A DNA stretch of 64,000 bases from Pardosa pseudoannulata (Eukaryota > Arthropoda > Arachnida > Araneae > Lycosidae). The notes below the pieces were generated by a model, which had not been told where the DNA came from, did not search any database, and saw only the letters and a list, made by a program, of their open reading frames with translations. Positions 49,629 to 60,729 of the stretch are shown in pieces; the first letter of the stretch is position 1; the number at the start of each line of letters is the position of its first letter. The stretch covers positions 109,819,691 through 109,883,690 of the forward strand of contig CM063502.1 of NCBI GenBank assembly GCA_032207245.1, in the 5' to 3' direction. A program made the translations under genes and the position numbers.

Positions 49629-51248
49629 CTCTAGAAAGACGAGAAGCGGTCATTTTGAATGCTGATTTTAAATGTCTAAAAACCATACTTTCTCACAATC
49701 TGTTTTCTGAAATAAGTTATTAAATATATTTAGTTACGAAATTACATTAATTCCCCCTCGGTTCATAATTTATTTATCAACTTTTTATGTCCATAAAAAA
49801 CAGTATATACATAAACTATTATTTATAAAATACGATAAGTAAAGAATAACGCTCACTATGTAAATTTTTTCTCTCAATTACACAAATTTAACACTTTATC
49901 AAGTATAATTAGTATAAAAATATTTACATTTTGAGACACATATATTACAGCATGATTTACTTATACCCCTCTTTATTACAATACCTACAAATACTCAGCT
50001 TTACCACTTGCAGGAACCACTAATCGAGTTATAGAAATCAAAACAAATATTCATAGTTTTATTTTGGTATTTTGATACTATTTACGTTTTCAGCTTAAGA
50101 TAGTGGAGACATGTGTATGTAAAAATATTTCCTCTAGTCACAATAACTATGTAGCCCCTATTGTTTTTACTTGCCCAGGCTACTGGGCAAGGAGAAGCCT
50201 GATCAGCTAGCAGTAACAACGAACGATGCAGTCTGGCTACATTGAAGAGAACGGAACAAGTCTAATTAAAACTTTATTTTAGAGCTGCTAAAACGGGCAT
50301 CTTTACTAGTTAACGGCAGACAAGAGAAAAGCACAAAAATCACTCTGCTCGAACAGATGTGCAGCTAAAAGCGAAGACAGAAAGAATTTACCCAAGGGAC
50401 AACAGGAAGCAAATAGACCTGCTAATATGCGAAAAAACGCAGACCATTTGCCGACAACAGCTGGAAAACGTGTTGAATAGACAGAAAATTTACATCTATA
50501 GGACAGAAAGCTTTGGGAAATGTATCGATAGAATTTTAAGTCGAGGCCACTCCTCCAATTAAGACATTTAGAGGCTGGGAAAAAGATTTTAAGGAATTAG
50601 AATGGGAGAGGAGACTTTTAAGGAAATATTAACGTTGAACAATTTTGATATATTACATGTATTTATAGCAAAATTGTAAGGAGGAGGATTTCATGGAGAA
50701 TATGTCATTTTTATAGAGCTCATCATCTAGATTCAAAATGTAAACACGACACGTAATTTTTATGTCAGTAGTTTCTTTGTATGCATAAATTTTCATAACA
50801 GCTTAGCAAAAAAAAAAAAAAGAGTGATTTGGGGGAAGCAGATTTAGTTGAATAGTGCATGTAAAATTTGTTTATCCGAGAGGTTACTTATACCAAGAGT
50901 TCTTCGCGACATTACGAACGAAAATATATTCCTATAACAGGTCATCAATATCAAAAGAACTGAATATATGTCGTCATAAAACAGATGCTATCAGACCCGA
51001 AAATAATTGTACGTAGTCAGTAAGTTTTTATCAATGACCCACCTTATTTATCCTTTCACATTAAGTATTACACAACTCCTCGTTGAATTTCATTGCATGT
51101 GACCAGCAGGTGTTTCAAACCCACTTTTTCTTGCTTACATCGTTTTCAATCAAATGCTATTCAATATTGCACACAGAACTAAATAAAACACAACCTAGGC
51201 TGACATATTTGTTCAGCGGACAAAATGACCACAATCAGTCTTTCTAGA
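49629..51248. mobile_element. piggyBac-like element candidate, ~1.6 kb
   Basis: The left end follows TTAA (49625-49628) and reads CTCTAGAAAGACGAGAAGCG, GTCATTTTGA. Read inward from 51248, the right end is TCTAGAAAGACTGATTGTGG, TCATTTTG. The ~30 bp ends match at most positions and start like the canonical piggyBac terminus CCCTAGAAAGATA. The right target site is no longer TTAA. A further GCGGTCAAAATGG motif at 51391 may be another end. R1 copy 3 is nested inside, and no transposase was recognised. Confidence 0.55.
50152..50645 (+). repeat. Interspersed repeat R1, copy 3
   Basis: The clearest copy of the family also present at 6690-7215 and 7430-7918: TAGCCCCTATTGTTTTTACT, stem GCCCAG/CTGGGC, TTGAAGAGAACGGAACAAGT and an end at TTTTGATATATTACATG. 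A 67-codon frame inside (50359-50562) is not conserved in copy 1 and is not considered coding. Confidence 0.85.
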
Positions 51249-51754
51249 AAGACACATTTATAACTTTGATAATAAGGAATAAAAAATAAACATTTCTTTT
51301 TTTATGAATAATTACAAAAAGTCGATGGATAAATAGGAAATCGAAGAATAAAGAAGAGCGATATGGAATTTCAAAATTTATTTGCGGTCAAAATGGCCGC
51401 TAGTTTCCAGCTGTCAAAAGACACTTTTTAATAGGAATAGGTATATCATATACACATTTTTAGATCCAGGATGAGATGAAAAAAAGATATTAATTTAACT
51501 AAACAACTGTTTTACGAATTATAAAAAATTAGTTGTGGAAAAATTATTCATCTTAGAGATTAATTTGAAATTAAATTCTGAAAAGTGTCTCTTAACAGCG
51601 TTTCGTAGAGAACAATGTTAATTCAATCCTTCTACGTGAATACACGTAATAATTAGCCAATTCAAATCCAGTGATAATGCTTAGTGCTACTTTCTGAAAT
51701 ATGTGAATAAATGAATAGTGAAATAAAATATCTGCATGACGAACAATCAGGTTG

Positions 51755-51920
51755 ATGAGTGAAAAGGTAGACTACTAACTATTAAGGGTATAAAATCCCA
51801 TTGTGGGTGCATGGGTGTTTGTAAGCATTCGTAACCAGTTTTAAGCAGCATATCTCAGTCTAATTAACCTTCCTGTAGTAAAAAAAAATGTCTGTGGAAC
51901 TCACATCATACTGAGCATAA
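51755..51920 (+). repeat. SINE-A copy (diverged)
   Basis: GAGTGAAAAGGTAGACTACT head, degraded B box (GGGTATAAAATCCC), GTGCATGGGTGTTTGTAAGC, AACCAGTTTTAAGCAGCA and a diverged tail. An A run of nine interrupts the tail. Confidence 0.7.
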
Positions 51921-52379
51921 AACTATAAACATAGTTTCTTTTATTATGTTCTATACTATTTTTAAATATCTTGATAAATAAATGTATTTTGTTCAGAAAA
52001 AATTTACGTTTTTGTAACCAAATTGTTTTATCTGTAAAAAATTTTTGAAGCTAAAATTTTTATCTATAATTTCGTTTGCTACAAACGAAAAAAGAAATTT
52101 CAGAAGAAATGTGTTTTGTGTCACAATCATGGAGATATTCAACAAATATTTCTATAAAAAATGTCAGGACATACCAAGATTTTTACGAAACCATTACGTT
52201 CTATTCGTCTAACCGTCAACCATCTTTATTCTAAGGTCCAGGTCCAGGATACTTCTTAATTTTTCGGTGAATTTAACCTTGTGAGTATATTACTGAAATT
52301 TCAGTAATTTTCAATGAATTTTATAAGTTAAGCACTCATATAGTAAAATGTTCACAGTCGTATATACTGCAACTAAACA

Positions 52380-52930
52380 ACTTTAGGAAACGATTTATTA
52401 CCAAAGAATTATTCCTTTCCATTTAAGAGAATTATTCATTTCTATAATGTAATTTTTTCAACTGTTGATTCTCACTAAAAAAGTACAAAAAAGAGTAACA
52501 TTTATATCAAATGACTTTCACTACGATCAGACCATTGCAAAATACACAAATTTATTGTTTGAATGCAATTGAAATTTCAGTAATAACCTCTTCAACTCTC
52601 GATTTTCAGAAGAAAAAGTACAAGCAGAAGTAGAAATTTAATACGATTTGAAATTCAAATGGATCTCACTACGCTCGAACAATTAGAAACTACACATATA
52701 CCATATGTTATTTGCATACTGCTATATGACTTATTATAAACATCGAAAATTATCTATTTGAATTCATTTCTATGAAATAGCCTTTTCATCTGTTGATTAT
52801 CTATATAAAAATACAAAAAGAGTGATTTTTGGTTTTGTCTTAGATTTAAAAATGTCTTTCACTACAGTCGAAAATTGAACCATTGCAAAATATACGAGAG
52901 AATAATTACTTTACATAAATTAAAATCTTG
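52380..52930. repeat. Degenerate ~180 bp tandem repeat, about three copies
   Basis: Recurring blocks: TTTCAACTGTTGATTCTC / TCTTCAACTCTCGATTTTC / TTTTCATCTGTTGATTATC, then AAAGTACAAAAAAGAGT variants, then GACTTTCACTACGATC / ATCTCACTACGCTC / GTCTTTCACTACAGTC and ACCATTGCAAAATACAC variants. Strongly diverged, therefore old. Confidence 0.7.
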
Positions 52931-52947
52931 CCTGCAGTAACATTTAA

Positions 52948-53444
52948 CCCTACTACATAGTGATCATATATGATCTAATTAAAGTTTTACTCTGTAATAT
53001 ATCTACAAAAAAAAAAATGCATTTATTTCACATTGGTTTATAGATCAGTAAATCCTTTTATCCATTTCATTCTGATTTTCTTCTCTAGATGGGAGTAATT
53101 GAGCATTATATCATTAAGAATAAACTTTATTTTAATGCTGTACATGATCATCATTTTGCTATCATATTACATCAACATTCGTCTTGTATTTTTTAACGCT
53201 TGAACTAAGTAATTTTTTCCCTAGTTGATCAATGCATTTATATTTAATTTTATACCAATATTTTTTATGTACTTATCAAGGATATTTAAACTCTATATTG
53301 AATTCAGATATGCCTCAAACACAATTTTTCATTAGAAAACAATAAAAAAATTCAAAATGAATTTTTTAAATATTTTTTAAGACAATGACCTAGGGTCAAA
53401 TATGTATGTGTAAAAATATAGTTGTAAACTCTTGCAGTGTAGGG
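52948..53444. mobile_element. piggyBac-type MITE, ~497 bp
   Basis: TTAA at 52944-52947 and 53445-53448. The ends start CCCTACTACATAG and, from the right, CCCTACACTGCAAG, with the CCCTA start expected for piggyBac. A perfect palindrome GATCATATATGATC sits near the left end. The interior shows no coding remnant. Confidence 0.65.
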
Positions 53445-54039
53445 TTAAATACTTCATTTGGCCTTGCAAATAATAATTTGGAGAAAAGTCATACCTATCT
53501 AATTATTCAGTGCATTGGTATTGTAAGGTTAGTAGGTCATGCTATTTGCACAAACAAATTTCGGTCGTAAAAAGTAGTTATAGAGGCACCCGCATTCGAA
53601 TTTTAGCCTTAATAATTATGTTGCGTATGGCTACTTGTTGAACCTCATAAAAAGCTTTGACTTCCTCGCGTCATTTAATTATCTCCTCTGAAACGCAAGT
53701 GGAGTGCATAGTTTTTTCTCATTAAGGAGCTACAATGAAGAACAAGCTACATGTAAGTCATTTATTTCCTGTTTCACCAGTGATATTGGATTATTCAAAA
53801 GTGTTCCAGTCATGAGATGCTAGTTGTACAATTGATACTAATTTTGATATATTATAGCAAGATATCGTTTTTTATTTAAATAATAATGCTACTAATTTTT
53901 AACTACATTCTGTTATAGTTATCTTTATTGATTCAAGGAGATTTCGCTGTTTAGTCTGAAACTTTCTGTAAGACACTTCTGTTTTCTATATTCATTTTTG
54001 GGACAAATTAAATTTCTGGATTTACCTTTTTTTCTAGAG

Positions 54040-54626
54040 CAGAGGTCCTCAGACTTTTTTCAGTCATAGAGCAACTGTAAAATTGGAAGCACTAAATTCA
54101 ATCTAACAGCTATAAAAATTTTTGAAAATAAATGTAGAGTAAATATTTCAGATCTACGAATTGTTGCTTTGGCATTATTGATACAAAATTTTACTTGGTT
54201 TAATAAGGAAACAGAAATTTAATGAGACGAAGGAGGCTGTTTTAATTTGCACAAGGAAATTATATATGGCTGGATTTCAAATAATTGCTTTGGTTGCTTT
54301 CACGTAAATTTATTTTGTCGACAGGTGAGCGAAAAACTGACAGATTGAATGCCGACTACCTTTTTATATAGTCAAATGTTCCCCTGATCGGTGATAAATG
54401 ATTTATAATCAATTGTTTTGTTTGTTTTTACACACCGACAGCGCAAATGGTCGTAGTAATATTCAAAAATTCTATCCCATTTTGTTCGTAAAAAATACTC
54501 TTAAATTATAAAATGTTTGATAAAAATAATTTTAATTTTGAATATGTCCTACCTTTTAGCGGACACTGTGAATTGTTTTGCAGAGCACTAAGTGCTGCTC
54601 CACGAAGCACAATTTCAGGAACTCTA
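54040..54626. mobile_element. Non-autonomous hAT element, 587 bp
   Basis: A perfect 8 bp duplication TTCTAGAG (54032-54039 and 54627-54634). Ends read CAGAGGTCCTCAGACTTTTT and, from the right, TAGAGTTCCTGAAATTGTGC, matching at about 11 of the first 16 positions. The CAGAGGT-CTCA-ACTTTTT style is typical of Charlie-like hAT elements. No transposase remnant was recognised. Confidence 0.85.
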
Positions 54627-54891
54627 TTCTAGAGGTGCCTTGCCATGTTATGTTTGTTTAAATTAATACTAAAATTAGGTTTATAGTGAATTGATATTGC
54701 CGTTTACCATCAAAATTTACTAAAATTCCTTCTTAAATTACGTACAAAAGAATCGTAAGCTTTACAAACTATAAAATTTCCTTCCATTTATATGTATACA
54801 TATATTTTTTTTTTCCTTTATAATCCTATATTCATGCGTTCAGTTGACGCAGATAACTAAAAATTTTTGAATTATCATATTATCTTCGTCG

Positions 54892-55440
54892 CTATAAATC
54901 CTTGAAAATGATTTGTGATATTATTCTATATTTCTCACTGTCAAGCAATAAAATTGGGCCTAATATCAAAAATAAAAAAATATCTGAAGTGTCTTGTATC
55001 ATAAAATGCAAAGACGACGTAAGTAAGGCACAAATAAAGAGACAAAGTACGAATACAGCTGTTTCGTTGCTTCGAGTGAGCAACATTCTCAATGCGAGAG
55101 CACTCAGTGGCTTGTAAAAGCAGGATGAACTTGTTTCAGAGACTAATATGAAAAGTGTATAGTTCATGTTCGGTGACAGAAATTTTAAACTATCCTAAAT
55201 AAGAGCTCTTTGAAAGAGCTCTTATTTAAGATACTTATTAGGAACATTTTGGCTTAGTCTGCTTTTACAAGCCATTGGGTACTCTCGCATTGTTACTCAA
55301 TTGTTCTCGGATGTTACTAGCTCGAAGCAACAAAACAGCTATCTGCATAACTTCTCTCTTTATTTGTGCCTTACTTACATTGACTTTACATTTTATGCTA
55401 TTTTGCGGCACAAACCTTCACATTGAAGTACCTTGATAGC
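54892..55440. repeat. Inverted duplication around a 33 bp palindrome
   Basis: The left arm ~54990-55135 and the right arm ~55240-55400 are inverted copies. The centre at 55196-55228 is a 33 bp palindrome with a single central base (arms TAAATAAGAGCTCTTT). Read outward, each arm gives a related hydrophobic peptide. The left arm on the minus strand has CFYKPLSALALRMLLTRSNE then FICALLTSSLHFM. The right arm on the plus strand has CFYKPLGTLALLLNCSRMLL then FICALLTLTLHFM. They differ by a 15 bp in-frame indel plus substitutions. No family was identified. Confidence 0.7.
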
Positions 55441-55449
55441 GACGTATTA

Positions 55450-56785
55450 TTAATATTTAATAAACTTCATTTATAACAAATCAAGAGACTTCATAAGTTC
55501 TACCGTGATCTGTCAAAACCATTACACAAAAATTAGAATAAAAAGTACACAAATAAAGCATATAATACCATAAACCCTCTAATGTGAATCAGTATGAATA
55601 CTACAATAATAGATAGCTGGTAAGATAGTAATTGTAGGAGAACAATGGCCATCTTAAATCTAATTTTCTATTCACCTATTTTGTATTGATCTAAAACTTT
55701 GATTGGCTCCCGAAACCAGGGTACTGGTGCTCCCCCACTTTTTAGTGTTCCTTCCTCTCTAGAATCCTCTCTCAGAGTGGAGCATCGCTTCTCGCTCCTT
55801 AGTTTGGAGAACTAATTTCTAAGATTGCTATTCGTCACCTACTTTTTTCTAACTGGTCGAGATCGGGTCGTTCAGAATATTATTTTTTGAACGATTATTT
55901 ACTTCTACACAAAAAAGGCAAACACCTTTCTTCATTTATAAGGGAAAACGTACATCCTAAAACGTATTAACTTATATGTACCTGCATTACAGTATAAGAA
56001 CCGAAAATATTAACCCACTAGCACTCACCTGCATATGTAACATGAGAACTCGCATTGGATATTTTACACCCGATTAGATTTCTCTAATACACATGAGGAG
56101 TAATGTTAAAATATGTGCATAAGTAAAAATATATTAACATAAAATACATTTCATTTCGGATATATTTACAAATATGTTTTAATGTCCCTTTTTTAAAAGA
56201 TCTTGGGATTATTAAATATTTAAAATTCTCGATATTTTAAAATTTATATATGTGTGGTGAATACATTTCTTCTTATTTTGATACCATTACTACTTCTGCA
56301 ATATCTCAAATAGAATGAAAGTTAGAGAAATTATACAATAAATTTGTTACGGTTACTTTAAAAATATCCCCTGTCAGATTTCGTATTATTTAGCATACCT
56401 AACAAACTATCTATAGTATTTTTAATGAAATTTTGTGCACTGAGGCTAATATGTATATATATGTGAACGTGTGTGTGTTATGACTTGAAATAATATTTTC
56501 CGTTATATTTTTAAATTTTTAATTTTCAATATTGAAATTTTAGGCTATTTTCATTTTTTTAAGATTCTTAACATTATTTATACACAATTTTTAAATACTA
56601 TAAAGATAGTGTTATCAATTGCATTTGTGAAAGAATTTGTATATCACGTGTGATAAACAGCGATATTAAATATAAAAGTCCGTATACAAGTATATAAAAG
56701 CTTGTATATAAAGCATAGTTAATTGTGTTCCACATGTGATATACAAGCATATAAAGAATTAGATGTGTATATAATATGTGATGAA
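55450..56785. other. Sequence without recognised features
   Basis: AT-rich DNA with an approximate local repeat of TATACAAG/GTGATATAC phrases at 56640-56760. Nothing coding was recognised. Confidence 0.45.
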
Positions 56786-56789
56786 TATA

Positions 56790-57315
56790 ATATCTAAGAA
56801 TCTTTTTTCTATCATTGTATTTGGGCTTTGGTTTGGTTTGGTTTAGAGCGCTACGGTCTACTGTTTTGCACACGAGGGCTGATGAGACCGGGACCTACAG
56901 TTTAAAGCCGATTCCGAACGGCTACAAATATCCATGCCAGCAGCGGGATTCGAACCCACGAACTCCGGTTCCGAAGAGCAGCGCTCTACCATTCGGCCAT
57001 CGTTCGGCGTATTTGGGCTTTGGTCATTCATTAAAATAAGCAAATGTAAATATTTGCTTATTTTCTTTAACAATAGGAAAAGGTTAGCAGAGACAGGTTA
57101 ACAGAATGCGCAAAGTGCACATTTCTTCTTTACCTCAAAATTCTAATTTTGCACATTTTTCCAAAACAATTATGATTACGCACAAGTTTTTAATCAACAA
57201 GGTAACCTGATAGGTGTATTTCGTTGTTAATGAAAATAAGCAAATATTTACATTTGCTTATTTTTATGAATGACCAAAGCCCAAATACAATGATAGAAAA
57301 AAGATTCTTAGATAT
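56790..57315. mobile_element. TA-flanked foldback MITE (Tc1/mariner-like)
   Basis: Terminal inverted repeats of ~95 bp begin ATATCTAAGAATCTTTTTTC and include ATGATAGAAAAAAGATTCTT, CCAAAGCCCAAATAC and AATAAGCAAATGTAAATATT on one arm or the other. TA dinucleotides flank both ends (56788-56789 and 57316-57317). The left arm is interrupted by a later SINE. The spacer between the arms (~57065-57230) has no coding potential. Confidence 0.8.
56833..57008 (-). repeat. SINE-A copy (best preserved) with 16 bp target-site duplication
   Basis: Reference copy for the family in this window. The minus strand starts GCCGAACGATGGCCGAATGG (A-box region), has B box GGTTCGAATCCC, then GGCATGGATATTTGTAGCC, GGAATCGGCTTTAAACTGTA, GGTCCCGGTCTCATCAGCCC, GTAGACCGTAGCGCTC, and ends in an AAACC repeat. 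The perfect duplication GTATTTGGGCTTTGGT (56817-56832 and 57009-57024) lies within the left terminal repeat of the foldback MITE, so the SINE is the younger insertion. Confidence 0.95.
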
Positions 57316-57319
57316 TAAA

Positions 57320-58265
57320 GAAATTGTCAGATACAAGATGGTTTGCCAGAACTGACATAGTTTTCGCATTAAAAATGTGGCTATAAAATTATAAAAGAGA
57401 CATTAAGTGAGATACGCAATTCCAAAAATTAAAACAAAATTTTTTGTTAATGATTCAAAATCATTATTCTCGGAAAATAAATTATTTTTAAATATTTTCT
57501 CACATTTAAAAAAAAATATATAAATAGTATGAAAAATTTAACTGTCGTTTTTTCTTTCTGTAATTATTACAATTTCAGATTTTAAAAATGTTAATATAAA
57601 TTATTCCGAATGCTACAAACGGGTAATATCTATAAATGTTAAAATTATAAGATATTTTTTAAAGTTAATAGTTTTGAAGCTCGAGTTTGATATTTTTTTT
57701 TTCATAATATCTTACAATGCAAAATATATTACTAACTTTATAATTGAAATATTTTTAACAAATTACATTTCCTATGTTCCATCTAGCTTATAGAACGGCC
57801 GACTGTTTTAAGTTTTGGTGTGAATAACCTTAAGCAGGTGTCCTACAGTTCATTTGCAATGGTATATAATATGGGTTACAAATGATGCGTGTATGAAACT
57901 CGTTTTAACCCGTATTAACAAAAGAGATGACGGTAACTGGGAAAAAAAATGTACTTCGATCAATCATTTCAGAAAGAGGGAAAAACACTCCAAATTGCTA
58001 TATTGGGGATATAAAAATAATATAAAACCTGTAGTGTTAGAAATGTATTGTAGTTAATTAGTTTAATGTGCAAGAATATTGTTCACTTATAAATAAAGAA
58101 ATCATAGAATAAAACGTAAAACGCAGATTAAAAATAACAATAATGTGCCGTTTAGCGTGGCCAGTCTATGAAAAAGTAGCCAGCTCTTTCGGAACAGTTA
58201 GTTTTACAATATTCTCCAGATAAAATTGGGTTATACCAAGCAGGCTAAATTTGAAAAAGAACTTT
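57320..58265. other. Sequence without recognised features
   Basis: AT-rich. A 67-codon plus-strand frame (57854-58057) lacks recognisable features and context. Confidence 0.45.
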
Positions 58266-58269
58266 TTAA

Positions 58270-58982
58270 CCGCTTCCCTCACAAATTTTTTTGAAAAAAA
58301 AAAACTGCAAAAAATCATCACATTTTTTTATTTTATTATTAAATACAAGGAAATGAAACAAAACAAAATATGTAGGTTTTAAATTGACTTTTTTAATTTC
58401 TTACAGGTGTAAAAGCATTTAGTTTTAATATTAGTTTACTATCCCGGGTTATTTCGGGTAGATGGAAAACGTTAAATATTACTCTTTGCATGATAGTTTT
58501 TGAAACAAGGTACAACACAAAAAGATACCTGACATTCTGTACCCTGGTATCTGATTTCTTTTCTTACTGGCTTATCTCTGAAATTTGTTTTACGGGAGCA
58601 CAGGGTACACTGTCTAGTTAGATTTGATTTTTTTTTTTTTTTCCCAGTAGCAGGAATAACATCTGGAAAATGCTTTGAGGTTAACCTGAGTGGTAAAAGA
58701 CTAATGCTGGGTCTTTCTGATGTAGCAGAAAACAATGATTTGCTGAGATTAGGTTTTCAATCAGTGGAAAACACCTGATCAGTCCTGCCAAAAGAATCGC
58801 GAAACCAACAAAACTTAACAAACTGCCAAAGTTGAATATTTCCTTTCATTTCCTCCAGGCCAAGTAAAACCGTGATAAAACAAATCGTACTGTCAAATTC
58901 TGCTTCGCCCAAGTTTTCTCAGGATAATAATTAACTGCAATATATACGAACCCGAGATAACTCAGGATAATCAGGCAAGCGG
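58270..58982 (-). mobile_element. piggyBac element remnant, 713 bp
   Basis: The left end follows TTAA (58266-58269) as CCGCTTCCCTCAC. Read inward from 58982, the right end is CCGCTTGCCTGATTATCCTG. The right flank is TTTA rather than TTAA. A subterminal near-palindrome occurs twice: CCCGGGTTATTTCGGG at 58443-58458 and, on the minus strand, CCTGAGTTATCTCGGG at 58950-58966. The interior codes for the transposase C-terminus on the minus strand, so this is an internally deleted copy. Confidence 0.75.
58472..58765 (-). pseudogene. PGBD-type piggyBac transposase C-terminal domain
   Basis: The minus-strand frame contains LTSKHFPDVIPATGKKKKKS, then RQCTLCSRK, then EIRYQGTECQVSFCVVPCFK ending NYHAKSNI and a stop. 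The KHFP--IP-T-----R-C--C-----K--RY-C--CxVxLCV-PCFE-YHT pattern is the C-terminal zinc-binding domain of PGBD-like transposases (established family knowledge). One expected Cys is replaced by Gly-Thr-Glu. A stop cuts the frame ~8 codons upstream of the preserved region, and the catalytic DDD core is absent. Confidence 0.85.
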
Positions 58983-58989
58983 TTTATTT

Positions 58990-60045
58990 TCATAATCGCT
59001 CTTTTCTACACAAACACGGAGCCACATGCAACCATACATATATCAAAAGTATATGAGAGACTAATTTCGAGAGATTATTCAATACTCTTTTGCTGGGAAC
59101 ATTCTTGTAGGAAATGAGATGACAAAACTGCCAGATCTGCAACCGGTCTTTCTTTAACTTACCCTGACATTACAGCTGTACTTAGATGTTAGCGAAAGAC
59201 ACAACCGAAAAAAAAATTTTAAAAAAAAATAAGAACTTTAAAGGCAATAATACATTAATACAACGAAGTTAACAACATCAGCAACAAACCTATTATTTAT
59301 TTACCCCACAGATTTGGTCATGTCTCCACTTAGATATTTTGGAAATAAATCCACCGATTTTTAAAAATCTGACCTTGCAACACTGCTGGTATATATTCCT
59401 TTAGACGTAGCACGATAGGTAACATGTAACCGATTAAACGTGTTATTGTATCGTGTTCGTTACGACATGATTTATAAAAACAAACTGAAAGAAGTATTTT
59501 GAAATGTCTCCTTTCTCCTAAGCATTTTACTAACTGTGCTTGTGCCTGTTGCATCTTCTAAACACGGTTTTTTTTAAATTGAAATCCATCAAAGCATACT
59601 TAAGATCTACAATGTTATATGATCGATTAACCTCACTGTCACTTATTTTCAATTGAAAATGACTTCTCACTGAAAACTGACTTCACAGATATTCACAAGA
59701 AAAATTATGTTATAACTGAAAATATTCATTTCGTTGCTTAGTTCAATTTAAGTTTTATTTCATGCAATAAAAATGCTATGATCAATAAATCCTGATCATA
59801 GAGTGTAAGACTAGAAGCTATATTAACGTGTTTTAATATATTAAATAACCAAATTTTCTTCGATTCACAATACCATACTGAAGCTACAGGTAGAGCCCGA
59901 TGTGGTCCCCAAGGCACAGCATAAATCCCCCCCCCCCGTAACACGAATTTCACTCACTGCACTACGGCCCTAGAATTTTCATTCTAAAAAATAAAACTGA
60001 AAACAGCAACAACAAAAACAGCTATACTTTTCTACCCAAGGCTTT
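58990..60045. other. Mostly featureless; one weak minus-strand frame
   Basis: A 74-codon minus-strand frame (59330-59554) looks somewhat protein-like but was not recognised. On the minus strand at ~59384 it overlaps a CAGTGTTGCAAGGTCAGATT phrase that could instead be a transposon terminus. A run of ten C lies at 59928-59937. Confidence 0.4.
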
Positions 60046-60052
60046 TGCCCGT

Positions 60053-60725
60053 TTGAGGTGCCCGTCCGGCCTTGCGGTCTTATGCTACATGTTAACTGAT
60101 TTGGAGAGAGAGAGAAAAAGTAAAAGGAGGGAAGCGCAAAAAACCCTAAGCACGCTCCTGTCTGACAGTAAGAATTATGTTAACATTGTATTGCAGAAGA
60201 AATGGCAAAATATCTGGGACCAACAAACCAATAATAAATTGTATTCTGTGAAACCCATTATTCCTAACTGGTTTCTAATCTCCTCTAGGAAGTATAACGC
60301 CGTTGTTACTCGTCATGTTATCGAGTATGCTCGCTTCACCCTGTTGCGTTAGAACTTGCTCCTATTTGTAAACATTGTAATTTACCCACTACTGTGAAAC
60401 ACATTCTTGTAGATGAACCAAGCTCTCAGTATCATCGTGTTTAACATTTTTATGAGTTCCATACTTCATGATCTACCACATTTGAATCCGATATTGGCTT
60501 TTTATACATATAATTTCAGAAGCCAATTGGACTCATCACTATTTGTCCATACAATTTTATTACTTATATTTACATATTTGTTGTTATCTTCTGAATTTTA
60601 TTCCTTTTATTGCTGTTTTTACTTGGATAAAACAGCCTTGGTTTACAATTTGTTTGGCACAATATGCCCCAAGAGGACTCAGTGCTATCTTCTTCACATA
60701 TCATCATTAAATCCTAAAACCACTC
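60053..60725 (+). mobile_element. Jockey-like LINE, 3' end of the reverse-transcriptase ORF plus 3' UTR
   Basis: Frame 1 includes VLQKKWQNIWDQQTNNKLYS, VKPIIPNW and RKYNAVVTRHVIEYARFTLL. After a frameshift the next segment reads LAPICKHCNLPTTVKHILVD, then YHRVFNIFMSSILHDLPHLN in a third frame. WQ--WD----NKLY-IKP---W, R----V--R-RIGHT-LTH and C--C--P-TV-HIL--C are the conserved C-terminus of Jockey/CR1-like non-LTR elements. The 3' UTR phrase GGCACAATATGCCCCAAGAG near 60654 is followed by CATCATTAAATCC. It is 5' truncated, with two frameshifts: a dead copy. Confidence 0.82.
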
Positions 60726-60729
60726 AGTT

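Noticed and set aside
50359..50562. 67-codon frame MQLKAKTERIYPRDN...
   Set aside because: It lies wholly in interspersed repeat R1, and the frame is broken in the other copies.
59330..59554. 74-codon minus-strand frame starting MQQAQAQLVKCLGERR
   Set aside because: Protein-like in places, but part coincides with a CAGTGTTGCAAGG phrase that may be a transposon end. No domain was recognised.
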